NCBI RefSeq assembly: GCF_029961145.1
Contig: NZ_JASBRG010000007.1
Span: 429,897-493,896 of the forward strand
DNA length: 64,000 nucleotides
Origin: Pinibacter soli
GTDB taxonomy: Bacteria > Bacteroidota > Bacteroidia > Chitinophagales > Chitinophagaceae
Reading direction: 5' to 3'
The number at the start of each line of letters is the position of its first letter. The first letter of the stretch is position 1. The notes below the pieces were generated by a model that was not told the DNA's origin, ran no database searches, and worked only from the letters and a program-made list of their open reading frames with translations. The translations under genes were made by a program, and so were the position numbers. Below are positions 23,979-33,108 of this stretch, piece by piece.

Positions 23979-26465
23979 TCAAAAATTTAGTTTCTGCACA
24001 ACCGGCTTTCCTGTCAATTTTCCTTGTGGTAATTCGAATACAAATGATTTATTGCCGAGCGTAATAGTGATCTGTTTCAAATCAGTTCTCATAAGTGGAT
24101 CTTGCACAGAAACCACATATTCTTTGTTGATCAACTCAAGTTGTACAATGCAAGGATCAGAAACGCTTAATTTAACGCCCTGCCGATCAAGCTTTGTGTT
24201 TCCTTTATAAAACACTGCCTGGCACAAATTGCCATCTGATGATTTTACTGCCTGTATCAAAGTATCGTTTTGCAATACTGCAAAAGGCAATGCAGCAGAC
24301 GGATCATCTTTTCCACAGTACACAACATAGCCGTAGGTATCGTTCTTTACCTCACGGCCATGATCGATCCAAAGTCGCAGGATATCCACAGCGGCAGGTA
24401 AATCTTTCACCGCGCTGTTAGCCTTATTCATCTTTAACCAATCTGTTGTTTTTGTTTCGTATGTATAGTAGGCAGTCTTGCTGTATTTTGGTAAAACGGT
24501 GTACGCAAATTTATCCTGCTGCTTTACCCAAACCGGTTTGCCTTTATCAAAGAATGACGGAATGCCAGGTTTTGCTTTTTGCCAGGAGCCATTTTCGAGC
24601 ACTGCTACCTCACTCTCTTTTGCCGTTTGATCAATGGTGGTGCGAATAGTACCTTCCAATCCGGGGCGAAGATTGTTAACACCCGCCCCTAAAGCAACCA
24701 GGTAATCGCCCTGTATAAAATAAGCTTTGTGTACCTGCACGCCATAGATAGATTCGTTTTCACCTTTATTGTTTCCTTTATCATTCACATCGTCTCTATC
24801 GGAAGCATTCATTTTTTCAAAAACAAAACCTGCCACCGCATTTTCTCCTCCTGAAGTAGCCGCCCCGGCAAAATTGAATTTGCTGTTATAGCCTCTCCAG
24901 TTGGTAACGGGTTTTATTTTATCCATGCCTTCACGAGCGGTAACGCCCGGAGAAGCAGTAACATCCCAGCCACCATATATTTTCCGATACTCTGTTCCGT
25001 TACGTTGAAAGAGCGTCAGCCCATCATTATTAAAAAAGTTATAGCAATCGGCAAAATTGATAGCACTTTCAATTCCATCACACCTGTTGGAAGCCATGTT
25101 CACCATAATGTGATAGTTAGGGTTTTTCTTGATGAGATCGTCGTTATTAAAAAACCATCGGGTGCCATTGTACAAGCCGCTGGCAAACTGCAGCATATTA
25201 ATATCTTTCGCATTGGCCTCACGGATGAACTGCTCTATTTCATTTTGCTCTGTACCTGTAAAGGAAAACTTCCAGTTTTTCATCAGGCTATTTGCAAGTC
25301 CCAACGAAGGGATCGTACTACTACTTTTAACATAAACCGACGAGCCACGGTCCAGGCATGGAGGCGCGTAGCCTTTATAATCGTACCAGTTGCTCCCTCT
25401 GAAAAAATTGATTAGAGTTTCTTTATTTTCCTGCGTTAATTTCTTTTCCCAGGGAGAGCCTTGTAACATCACCAGCATGTTCAACGCATTGTTGCCGCCA
25501 TCAATCGGATAGCCCCAGATCAAGCATTGCTTGCCATGCCCCCAACCTGCTCCATCGGCAGTAAACCCTTCTATCCAAAATGACTCATGATATGTTGCTT
25601 GGGAGGCTTGGCTGATGCCGCGTTGGCAAACTTCTGATAACAGATCGATCATGGGAATGGACTTGTACATAAATGCTGTAGGTAATAGCGAACGATAGGC
25701 CAACGCGTTGCCGCCCACCCACCAGACATGGTTTCTGAAGCGTTCTATCTGCACCACATTCCTGTCGGTGGAGTCATTGCGCAATGGTTGGGTCCAGCAT
25801 TGCAAAGCCACTTCTTTCAATTTAAGACAAGCATCTTTTAGTAGCGGATCATTGCTCTTGCCAGCTTCTACTTCATCCATTTGTTTGAGCAACGAAAAAT
25901 AAGTATTTACTGCCGCCGTAGGAATCAGGAAACAAGAGGCATGGAACCTTGGCGCTGCATTGTTTCGGCCCGTTTCGAGATTAGAATAACGAATAATGGC
26001 TTTGAGATATTTATCTGCTAATACATCACTTTCATTCAATTCACCACGACGATAAGCGTCTGCTATTTTCCAAAGGCGGTTCATTGCTTCCGATACCACT
26101 TTCGCAATTACATCGCTTTGTGGCGTATATTTTGAAATCAACATTTTTTCATCCGCAATCTTCGTTTCCTGTTGCGCCAGATCAGTAAACTGTCCGTAGT
26201 CTCCAAGTAAGCCAAGACATTCCCGGCTACTCATTTTCACTTCATTCAATTGCGCATATCGATAGGGCGTTTTGTTGAAACCTTCGCGGTATTTTTTTAT
26301 GGCTGCTTCTTTTTGTGCGTCTTTTACCGTCATGGCTTGCGTGGAATATTTCACATAGTTGTCGTAAGCAAACTTCCGTTCTGCATCTTGTGCCCAACAT
26401 TGAAGGGCACAGGGAATAGCAGAAAAAACAAGCATTATATTTTTTATTTTTTTATCTGTTATCAT
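23979..26465 (-). CDS. Polysaccharide lyase family 8 (chondroitin/hyaluronan/xanthan lyase type)
   Basis: 828 residues with signal ('MLVFSAIPCALQCWAQ'). The layout is that of PL8: an N-terminal alpha-toroid, a central beta super-sandwich and a small C-terminal domain. Catalytic candidates are Asn253 ('WWVGGNAL'), His310 ('DGAGWGHGKQ') and Tyr319 ('IWGYPIDGG'). The middle domain shows 'YGGWDVTASPGVTARE'; the end has 'LWIDHGREVKNDTYGYVVY' and 'VQLELINKEYVVSVQDP', typical of PL8 C-terminal parts. The family cleaves uronic-acid-containing glycans by beta-elimination, leaving a 4,5-unsaturated uronate. The histidine region differs from classical chondroitinase AC, so the substrate may not be a glycosaminoglycan. 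The neighbouring GH88 would act on its products. Confidence 0.85.
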   Translation of the reverse strand: MITDKKIKNIMLVFSAIPCALQCWAQDAERKFAYDNYVKYSTQAMTVKDAQKEAAIKKYREGFNKTPYRYAQLNEVKMSSRECLGLLGDYGQFTDLAQQETKIADEKMLISKYTPQSDVIAKVVSEAMNRLWKIADAYRRGELNESDVLADKYLKAIIRYSNLETGRNNAAPRFHASCFLIPTAAVNTYFSLLKQMDEVEAGKSNDPLLKDACLKLKEVALQCWTQPLRNDSTDRNVVQIERFRNHVWWVGGNALAYRSLLPTAFMYKSIPMIDLLSEVCQRGISQASQATYHESFWIEGFTADGAGWGHGKQCLIWGYPIDGGNNALNMLVMLQGSPWEKKLTQENKETLINFFRGSNWYDYKGYAPPCLDRGSSVYVKSSSTIPSLGLANSLMKNWKFSFTGTEQNEIEQFIREANAKDINMLQFASGLYNGTRWFFNNDDLIKKNPNYHIMVNMASNRCDGIESAINFADCYNFFNNDGLTLFQRNGTEYRKIYGGWDVTASPGVTAREGMDKIKPVTNWRGYNSKFNFAGAATSGGENAVAGFVFEKMNASDRDDVNDKGNNKGENESIYGVQVHKAYFIQGDYLVALGAGVNNLRPGLEGTIRTTIDQTAKESEVAVLENGSWQKAKPGIPSFFDKGKPVWVKQQDKFAYTVLPKYSKTAYYTYETKTTDWLKMNKANSAVKDLPAAVDILRLWIDHGREVKNDTYGYVVYCGKDDPSAALPFAVLQNDTLIQAVKSSDGNLCQAVFYKGNTKLDRQGVKLSVSDPCIVQLELINKEYVVSVQDPLMRTDLKQITITLGNKSFVFELPQGKLTGKPVVQKLNF

Positions 26466-26673
26466 TTTTCAGTGTGATTAACCTTGAAGTATTAGCCGGT
26501 ATAATATAAAGCAGTTTGTTGTTTATCTAAGTTTCTCTGTAATGTTTTTTGGTGTTTTTCGGCGTTGAACCATTTCGCCTCAATGATAACTAAAGGCGCC
26601 GCCTCGAAGGAGAGCGGCATCTTGATCATTAAACCAATCTATATAAGGTTCTTACAGACAGAATCCGCCGCGG

Positions 26674-27696
26674 CTATTTTATAACAACCGGAATTTTTCT
26701 TGTGGTAGTATCCTGTGTATATGCAGTAAGGTTTGTGGCCGCAAAAACTGCATCGTATTTTCCCACTGCCGGATACAAGTATTTAAAGGGCGCAACTGCA
26801 GTAGTTATATTCTTTACCGCAACTCCCATATCAGGTGTCACTGAAGTAAGATCAATACTTCCCATAAACGTCCACGCTTCAGCATTGGAAGTAGCATCTG
26901 TTGCTGTCGCGGCTCCTGTTATCACCAATGAAGTACCTGCCGTAATGGTCCAGTTATAAGTATTAGCAACTGGAAATGCCATCCAGCCGGGACTAAATGT
27001 AGTTCCTCCATAGTTCACTATGGGAACGTTGTATGCACCGAGGTTACCAATAGTATAGATGGTACCATCGGATAAGTTGTTGCTAAGTGTTAGGTTAGTA
27101 ATCGTCCATTTATTTTGAATGGAACCGGCTTGTGCAGTGTATTTGAAGGCAATAAATACTTTTTTACCCGCCGCTGCATAAGTGCTAAGATCTATTGTAT
27201 CAGTAACCGCCGTTGCATTTGTTGCCAGTTTTGAAGGCGTTACATCGATCCAGGAAGCCGCAGCAATATTGGCCTGCGTTGCAGCACTATCGTAAACCAA
27301 TGTATTGGCAGTTACTACGCCCTGAACAACTGTCCTGCTGCTAACCACACCTTTAAAGTCAGTAGACAACATTACGTGCAATGAGTTAGCCTGTGTACCA
27401 GCATTTAACGCATTGGTAAAAATAAGCCTGGAAATACCGGCAGCAGATGTGCGGTTACGATAAATATAATTGTGCCCTATTTCTCCTGAATAAAAAGTAA
27501 CGGCAACAGGATTGCCGGTGAAATTAAAAGTTGCGGGGCTGCCCAATGAATAAGAAGCTCCATCATGGCTGGCATTCATTGAATCAGCCTGAACACCGAA
27601 TGAAGAAACTGGGGCAAGATCCAGCGGTTTCTTATTACATGAAGTAACAGAAGCTGCAGCAATTATTATTGCTAATATATTTCTAGAAGAAAGCAT
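26674..27696 (-). CDS. DUF5017-type PUL lipoprotein, putative surface glycan-binding protein
   Basis: 340 residues. The lipobox is 'AAASVTSCNKK' (Cys20). 'FNFTGNPVAVTFYSGEIGHNY' (read in parts, residues ~58-78) is the pattern of DUF5017 proteins, which occur right after SusD in Bacteroidota PULs. The C-terminal part has more strands and 'GVAVKNITTAVAPFKYLYP', then 'GKYDAVFAATNLTAY', an Ig-like end. By position it is probably a surface glycan-binding protein helping SusCD capture substrate. It lies 46 bases after SusD and 208 before the PL8 gene; that longer gap contains a GCCGC/GCGGC stem near 26597-26617. Confidence 0.7.
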   Translation of the reverse strand: MLSSRNILAIIIAAASVTSCNKKPLDLAPVSSFGVQADSMNASHDGASYSLGSPATFNFTGNPVAVTFYSGEIGHNYIYRNRTSAAGISRLIFTNALNAGTQANSLHVMLSTDFKGVVSSRTVVQGVVTANTLVYDSAATQANIAAASWIDVTPSKLATNATAVTDTIDLSTYAAAGKKVFIAFKYTAQAGSIQNKWTITNLTLSNNLSDGTIYTIGNLGAYNVPIVNYGGTTFSPGWMAFPVANTYNWTITAGTSLVITGAATATDATSNAEAWTFMGSIDLTSVTPDMGVAVKNITTAVAPFKYLYPAVGKYDAVFAATNLTAYTQDTTTRKIPVVIK

Positions 27697-27742
27697 AGTT
27701 TAAGTTTTTTCGCATTGTGATAAATGACTGTACCCGTTATTC

Positions 27743-29803
27743 TTACCATCCTGGATTTTGAGTCATGTTTTTATTAACGCTCATTTCGGATGATGGAATA
27801 GGCAATAGCAAATGCTTGTACTGCGGAGCCGATGCCACGTTGCTATATCCTGTAATTGCATTGGCTTTGGTGTTTGTGGCGTATGAGGACCATGCATTCA
27901 TCTGGTTGTACACGTCAAGCATCGTTGAGTAAAAAATATTCCAGCGAACAAGGTCAGCCTTTCTGGTGCCTTCATAACAAAGTTCACGTGCACGTTCATC
28001 CTGGATATCCTTCAGCGTTATGGCGGTTTTATCTACGTCTGCAGCTGTTAACAAAGTACCACTTGCGGTGGCCGCCACCCCTGCATAAGTAAATACAGCA
28101 CCGGTAACTGCTGCACTCGATGCGCCCGATGTTTGTGTAGGAGGCGTGGTAGTAGAGTTACCTGCAGTAGTAACCGTATATAAATTTCCATTGTTGATTA
28201 CCTGCTTGTTCACTGTATAAGTTGTATTGGATGTCCAGGGACTGCCTAAATAAATAGTGGCTGCTGAAGCCGGTGTAAAACCTTTACCACCGGATGTAAG
28301 TTTTACGGCCGTTACCGTACTGCCGGTGATGGTGGATGCGCAACCCAACCAGTTACCCAAATTAACATCAGCAATGCTGGCATTGTTATAGTTAGAAACA
28401 ATAGTAGCGTTGTAACCTGATCCGCCACTGGTAAGGGTTAAGGATTTAAGTGGCGCTGTAGCAGCTGTTAATCCATAACCTCTTTCCCGAACGGCATTTA
28501 CAGCAGCAATACCCGCCGGTGTACAGCTACCACCATTCAACTGCAAATCAGCCTCGGCAAACATCAATAACACATCGGCATAGCGCAAAATGGGGAAATT
28601 GATGGAGGAAATGTTCTTGCCTTTTGGAATGATCGTCTCATAATTCCTTCTCCATTTGGCATTGTTCCTGTTATAAGAAAACACTGCGGTATTGCTAATA
28701 GGATTTCTTGTTACATATGGGAAAGTGGTAGTGCTTACCCCTAAGGTGAAGTTGGCAATGTTCCAATCCCTTCTGGCGTCGCATGAATCATATAAATTAT
28801 ACAGCTTTTGGTTTACATAAATAAAGCCGTAACAATAACCACTATCCTGCCAAACCTGGTTGATAGAACCCGGTAGTACGTTGGTAGCGGTAAATTGAAT
28901 ACCATTAGCGGATCCTAAATTACTGCCGGACCTGATAGCAGTAGCATCATTACCCGAATAATCAACTTCCCAGATACTTTCCTTTACATCATAAGTATCT
29001 GCCGCATTGTTAATAAATATCTGGCTATAACTGGGGTTAAGGCTGTGCAAGCCGGAGTTGATCACTTTTTGGCTATAAGTTCTGGAGCTATCATACATAG
29101 CTGTTGCACCAGCTTTTCCGCCGTTTAACGGATAACCGGCCATATAGAGATATACACGAGCCAGGATGCCATCGATAGCACTTTTTGAGACACGGCTGGC
29201 ATAATTGAATTTAGTGATAGGAAACACTTTGTTTTCCGCAGCTTTCATGTCATTAACAATTTGCTCATAGACTGCGATTGTCGGTGTTCTTGCGATCTGT
29301 AAACCTTCCGGGCTTGTTGTCGGTGTTAATTTAAGAGGCACATCGCCAAAATTAGACACCAGCAAGAAGTGATAGTATGCCCTTAAAAACAAAGCTTCAC
29401 CATAGGCTGCCTGCACATCAACGCTGGGATCCTTCGGGTCAACATAAGATAGTAATTCATTGGCCCGTTCAATACCCGAGTAACACAATTTCCAAATATT
29501 ATTGACGCCAGAGGAGGAATAATCGTAATCGTACACTGCCTGGGGAAAACCAGAAGCCTGCCTGCCTGCTCCTCCATAAAAGGTTTCATCGTTGCACGCC
29601 AAAGTATTGCTTACATACTCATTATAAATTGAGCCATTAAATGAACCCAAGGGGCTGTAAATTGCTGCAAGGGCATTGATTAAATTACTACCCTGGTAGT
29701 ATGACGCCGGAGGCAAAAAACTTTCCGGTTCGGTGGCTAAATATTTTTTGCAAGCCGTAAAAGCGGTTAAAAAAAAGGCTGCTAATATATATATGCGTTT
29801 CAT
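27743..29803 (-). CDS. SusD/RagB-family outer-membrane lipoprotein with an internal insertion
   Basis: 686 residues, over 100 more than usual. Lipobox 'FLTAFTACKKYL' (Cys18). SusD marks: 'FLRAYYHFLLVSNFGDVPL' and 'TPTIAVYEQIVNDMKAAE' in the N-terminal half; 'INFPILRYADVLLMFAEADL' and, at the end, 'DERARELCYEGTRKADLVRW' and 'LLLPIPSSEMSVNKNMTQNPGW'. It binds glycan on the cell surface and caps the SusC channel. Between 'AAVNAVRERGYG' and 'LKDIQDERARE' lies an extra ~150 residues (about 442-595) with GGSGY/GGKGF motifs and a 'WTSNTTYTVNKQVINNGNLYTV' (in part) segment like a small carbohydrate-binding or fibre module. It starts 18 bases after SusC. Confidence 0.93.
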   Translation of the reverse strand: MKRIYILAAFFLTAFTACKKYLATEPESFLPPASYYQGSNLINALAAIYSPLGSFNGSIYNEYVSNTLACNDETFYGGAGRQASGFPQAVYDYDYSSSGVNNIWKLCYSGIERANELLSYVDPKDPSVDVQAAYGEALFLRAYYHFLLVSNFGDVPLKLTPTTSPEGLQIARTPTIAVYEQIVNDMKAAENKVFPITKFNYASRVSKSAIDGILARVYLYMAGYPLNGGKAGATAMYDSSRTYSQKVINSGLHSLNPSYSQIFINNAADTYDVKESIWEVDYSGNDATAIRSGSNLGSANGIQFTATNVLPGSINQVWQDSGYCYGFIYVNQKLYNLYDSCDARRDWNIANFTLGVSTTTFPYVTRNPISNTAVFSYNRNNAKWRRNYETIIPKGKNISSINFPILRYADVLLMFAEADLQLNGGSCTPAGIAAVNAVRERGYGLTAATAPLKSLTLTSGGSGYNATIVSNYNNASIADVNLGNWLGCASTITGSTVTAVKLTSGGKGFTPASAATIYLGSPWTSNTTYTVNKQVINNGNLYTVTTAGNSTTTPPTQTSGASSAAVTGAVFTYAGVAATASGTLLTAADVDKTAITLKDIQDERARELCYEGTRKADLVRWNIFYSTMLDVYNQMNAWSSYATNTKANAITGYSNVASAPQYKHLLLPIPSSEMSVNKNMTQNPGW
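28018..28478 (-). other. Extra module inserted in SusD
   Basis: About 150 codons not found in ordinary SusD proteins. They contain two units with 'LTLTSGGSGYNATI' and 'VKLTSGGKGFTPAS', and a third with 'SPWTSNTTYTVNKQ' followed by 'NNGNLYTVTTAGNSTTTPPT'. The last pattern resembles short beta modules of phage fibres and chitin-binding (CBM5/12-like) domains. The reading frame stays open through the insert. Confidence 0.7.
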
Positions 29804-29821
29804 GTAATTTTCTTTTTTAAA

Positions 29822-32800
29822 TTAAAAAGTAACATCCAATCCCAGTGTAAATGTTCTGGCTTTCGGGTATGATGAATAATCAAAGCCGCCTGTTAATACC
29901 GAATTATACAGGCTCACTTCAGGGTCCTGGCCGGAATACTTTGTCCAGGTAATTACGTTCTGCACCGAAGTATATGCTCTGATCCCTTTAATTTTCAAAT
30001 GTTTTACGACAGAAGCCGACACGTTATATCCCAAAGAGAGCGTTTTGAGTCGCAGATAAGATCCGTCTTCAATGGTGTAGCTGGAATACCCGCTAAATGC
30101 GCTGCCTAGGCCATTTACTCTCGGGATATTTGTATCGGTGTGGGTGGGGGTCCATCTATCCAAATAGCTGGTAAACTGATTTATGTTTGTACTGGCCCCT
30201 CTGAACTGGTAATTGTTCATATTCTGAATATCGTTTCCTGCGGACCATTGGAAAAATACATTCAGGTCGAAGTTCTTATAGGTGAAGTTATTGGAAAACC
30301 CGCCTATATGCTTTGGTAAACTGTGGCCAATGACAGTAAAATCATTTTGGTTGATCGTCATATCCCCATTCAAATCCTTGTATTTAATATCACCTGGCTG
30401 AATGTTTGCTCTGCTCGCATTACCATTGCTTGTTACATTACTTTTCAGCGTATAATTTCCGGAAGTTGCTTTATCAAAATCACTGTACTGGTAAAGGCCA
30501 TCCTGTATCAAACCATACATTAGTCCTAAGGGTTGTCCCACTTTAGCAATATAGCTGTTCACCGAACCCAGACCACTTGTCCAGGGTGTAGTTATTCCCA
30601 ATGATTCCTGTCCTTCGGCTAACTGCAACAACTTGTTCCGGTTAAATGAAATATTAAAATTACTGGTCCATGTAAAGTTCCTGGTTTGAATATTGGTCGT
30701 ATTTAAAGTAAACTCAAGACCCTGGTTCCTCACTCTGCCCACATTTTTGTACACCTGCGCATAACCGGAAGAGGTAGGTACACTTGCGTTCAGCAAAAGG
30801 TGTGAAGTTTCTTTATTATAGGCGTCAATTTCTAACGCTAAACGCCCCCTCAGGAAAGCGAGTTCCAACCCAACATCACTCTGCGCCGTAGTTTCCCATT
30901 TTAAGTTTTGATTGCCGAGGGTTGAAGGATAGGCTCCATTTGTTGGAACGTTATTTATTGTATAGGCAGCGCCCGGATCCATGTTATACACCGATAAATA
31001 GGCGAAATCACTTACCCTGTTATTACCGGTAACGCCATAAGTAGCTCTCAGCTTTGCATCTGAAATAACGCTCTTCAACCCATCCATAAATTTTTCATTT
31101 GAAAGATGCCAGGCAACAGCTGCTGACGGGAAGTATGCCCAGTGATTTTCGGGAGCAAATTTGGATGATCCGTCAGCCCTGTATGATAATGTCAACAGGT
31201 ATTTTGATTGGTACGAATAGTTCACCCTTCCTAAAAATGAAGCCATCGTGTTTGGAGATGCAGTTGTTGTATTTGTTTTGGCTATACCCTGACCCAAAGC
31301 GTTTATGCCAAGGGATTCATTAGGTACGTTGGTCGCTGCCAAACCATTGATGGATGTTTCAACCTTTTGGTTACTCATACCCACCATCGCTGAAATACTG
31401 TGGTCCTTATTAAACGTTTTGGTATAGGTTAAATAGTTTTCATTCAGCAATGAGGTGAATTTGTTGTTTGTGATTGAACCATTGGGTCCGCCGCCGCCGC
31501 TGAGAAATGACCCCTGCGCCGTTTGGGAACCATAAAATTTCTGGCTCTCAAGAAGCCTCTGATCTATGCCGCCTGTTACTCTTAACACTAGCCCCGGTAT
31601 AATACGATATTCCAAATAAGCGTTGCTGATCAGGTCATTTGTAATATTTTTGTTCAGCGTATTTTTCAATGACTTAAATGGATTGAACCGGTAATCATTG
31701 TTGGTACCTATCAGCGGATCGGTATTGCTATCGTCTGTGAGATCGAAGCCACCACCCAAAGCAGCAGAGCTGGCAGGACTAGGGTTCACGGGCCTTCCTC
31801 CCCAAACACTGTACATCAGGTTTAATGTACTGCTGAAGTTGTTGCCGCCAACACTTAGTCCGTCTTGTTGCAGGTGACTGTAGTTGACGTTAATGCCCAC
31901 TTTAAATTTATCGCTGACAGTTTGATCCAATGAAAAACGTCCCTGGTATCTTTTGAAACCGGATGTAATGATCATCCCCTTTTGGTCAAAGATGTTTCCG
32001 GAAACGGTGTACTTGGTTTTATCATTTCCACCAGACAGAGAAATTGAATTGCTATATGTAGGAGCTGGTTGGAATATCTGACTTTGGTAATCGAGAAAAT
32101 CAGCCGTATCCTTATAGTAATTAAGGGTAGTACCGCCACTTAAATAAAGTTGAGTAGGTGTAGGAGTATTACCCGGCACATAAACACCTCCTGAATTAGG
32201 GTTGGCTTCCAACTGCATTACTACATAATCGTACGGCTTCAGCACCTGCATTTGTTTAATATTTTGTTGCCACCCATAGTAGCCGTTATATCTTACCACA
32301 GGAGCGCCGGTTTTTCCACGCTTGGTGGTGATCATTACCACCCCGTTGGCACCCCGTGCACCATAAATAGTGGTGGCCGAAGCATCCTTCAACACTTCAA
32401 TTGATTCAATATCTGCAGGGTTAATGGTATTGGTATTCATGTCCTCCATCGGAAATCCGTCTACTACATACAATGGAGTATTGGATTGAGTAACAGAGTT
32501 GGCGCCACGCACAAAAATATTGATAGCGTTACCCGGCTGTCCGTCCATGGTATTCACCTGTACACCCGCTACCCTTCCTGCCAATGCCTGGTCGAAAGAA
32601 GCAACAGGCGCTTTCATCATATCAGACATATTTACTTTGCCCACGGAACCGGTGAGGTCTCTCTTTTTAACAGTACCGTAGCCAATAACTACTACTTCTT
32701 CCGTTTGGGTAGATTTCAATTTTAGCGTAGCATTAAGTGATGTGTTTGTTCCCAGTGCAAGGTCCTGTTGTTCATAGCCAACAGAACTGAAAACGAGATG

Positions 32801-33001
32801 GGCATCTGTACCGGAGGCATGAATGGTATAGTTACCATCCTTGTCGGTTCGGGTAGCGGTTGGCGTCCCCTTTAGAGTTACCGTCGCTCCTTCAATTGGG
32901 CGACCATCCGGACCATTCACCTTGCCCTTAATAACATTATTTTGAGCAATAGCAGGCAACATTGCCAGAAAAAGAAGCAGTGCAAGCAAACATCTTTTCA
33001 T
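29822..33001 (-). CDS. SusC/RagA-family TonB-linked outer-membrane transporter
   Basis: 1059 residues. Signal peptide 'CLLALLLFLAMLPAIAQ', then a carboxypeptidase regulatory-like domain ('VIKGKVNGPDGRPIEGATV', residues ~24-42), a TonB-box-like 'TEEVVVIGYGTVKKRDLTGS', the plug ('PVASFDQALAGRVAGVQV', 'VLKDASATTIYGARGANGV') and a 22-strand barrel ending in '...ARTFTLGLDVTF'. It imports oligosaccharides with SusD, energised by TonB. It is second in the operon, 107 bases after GH88. No anti-sigma-type N-terminal domain is present, so regulation is not by a FecI/FecR pair. Confidence 0.95.
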   Translation of the reverse strand: MKRCLLALLLFLAMLPAIAQNNVIKGKVNGPDGRPIEGATVTLKGTPTATRTDKDGNYTIHASGTDAHLVFSSVGYEQQDLALGTNTSLNATLKLKSTQTEEVVVIGYGTVKKRDLTGSVGKVNMSDMMKAPVASFDQALAGRVAGVQVNTMDGQPGNAINIFVRGANSVTQSNTPLYVVDGFPMEDMNTNTINPADIESIEVLKDASATTIYGARGANGVVMITTKRGKTGAPVVRYNGYYGWQQNIKQMQVLKPYDYVVMQLEANPNSGGVYVPGNTPTPTQLYLSGGTTLNYYKDTADFLDYQSQIFQPAPTYSNSISLSGGNDKTKYTVSGNIFDQKGMIITSGFKRYQGRFSLDQTVSDKFKVGINVNYSHLQQDGLSVGGNNFSSTLNLMYSVWGGRPVNPSPASSAALGGGFDLTDDSNTDPLIGTNNDYRFNPFKSLKNTLNKNITNDLISNAYLEYRIIPGLVLRVTGGIDQRLLESQKFYGSQTAQGSFLSGGGGPNGSITNNKFTSLLNENYLTYTKTFNKDHSISAMVGMSNQKVETSINGLAATNVPNESLGINALGQGIAKTNTTTASPNTMASFLGRVNYSYQSKYLLTLSYRADGSSKFAPENHWAYFPSAAVAWHLSNEKFMDGLKSVISDAKLRATYGVTGNNRVSDFAYLSVYNMDPGAAYTINNVPTNGAYPSTLGNQNLKWETTAQSDVGLELAFLRGRLALEIDAYNKETSHLLLNASVPTSSGYAQVYKNVGRVRNQGLEFTLNTTNIQTRNFTWTSNFNISFNRNKLLQLAEGQESLGITTPWTSGLGSVNSYIAKVGQPLGLMYGLIQDGLYQYSDFDKATSGNYTLKSNVTSNGNASRANIQPGDIKYKDLNGDMTINQNDFTVIGHSLPKHIGGFSNNFTYKNFDLNVFFQWSAGNDIQNMNNYQFRGASTNINQFTSYLDRWTPTHTDTNIPRVNGLGSAFSGYSSYTIEDGSYLRLKTLSLGYNVSASVVKHLKIKGIRAYTSVQNVITWTKYSGQDPEVSLYNSVLTGGFDYSSYPKARTFTLGLDVTF

Positions 33002-33108
33002 TTTTCAAATATTAGCAGTTAGAAATCGTCAGGGGTCGTAAACGTGCATTTCCAAAAAAAGAAATAGCTGTCGGACCTATTTTTCAAAGGATGGTTTTTC
33101 CTAAAAAA

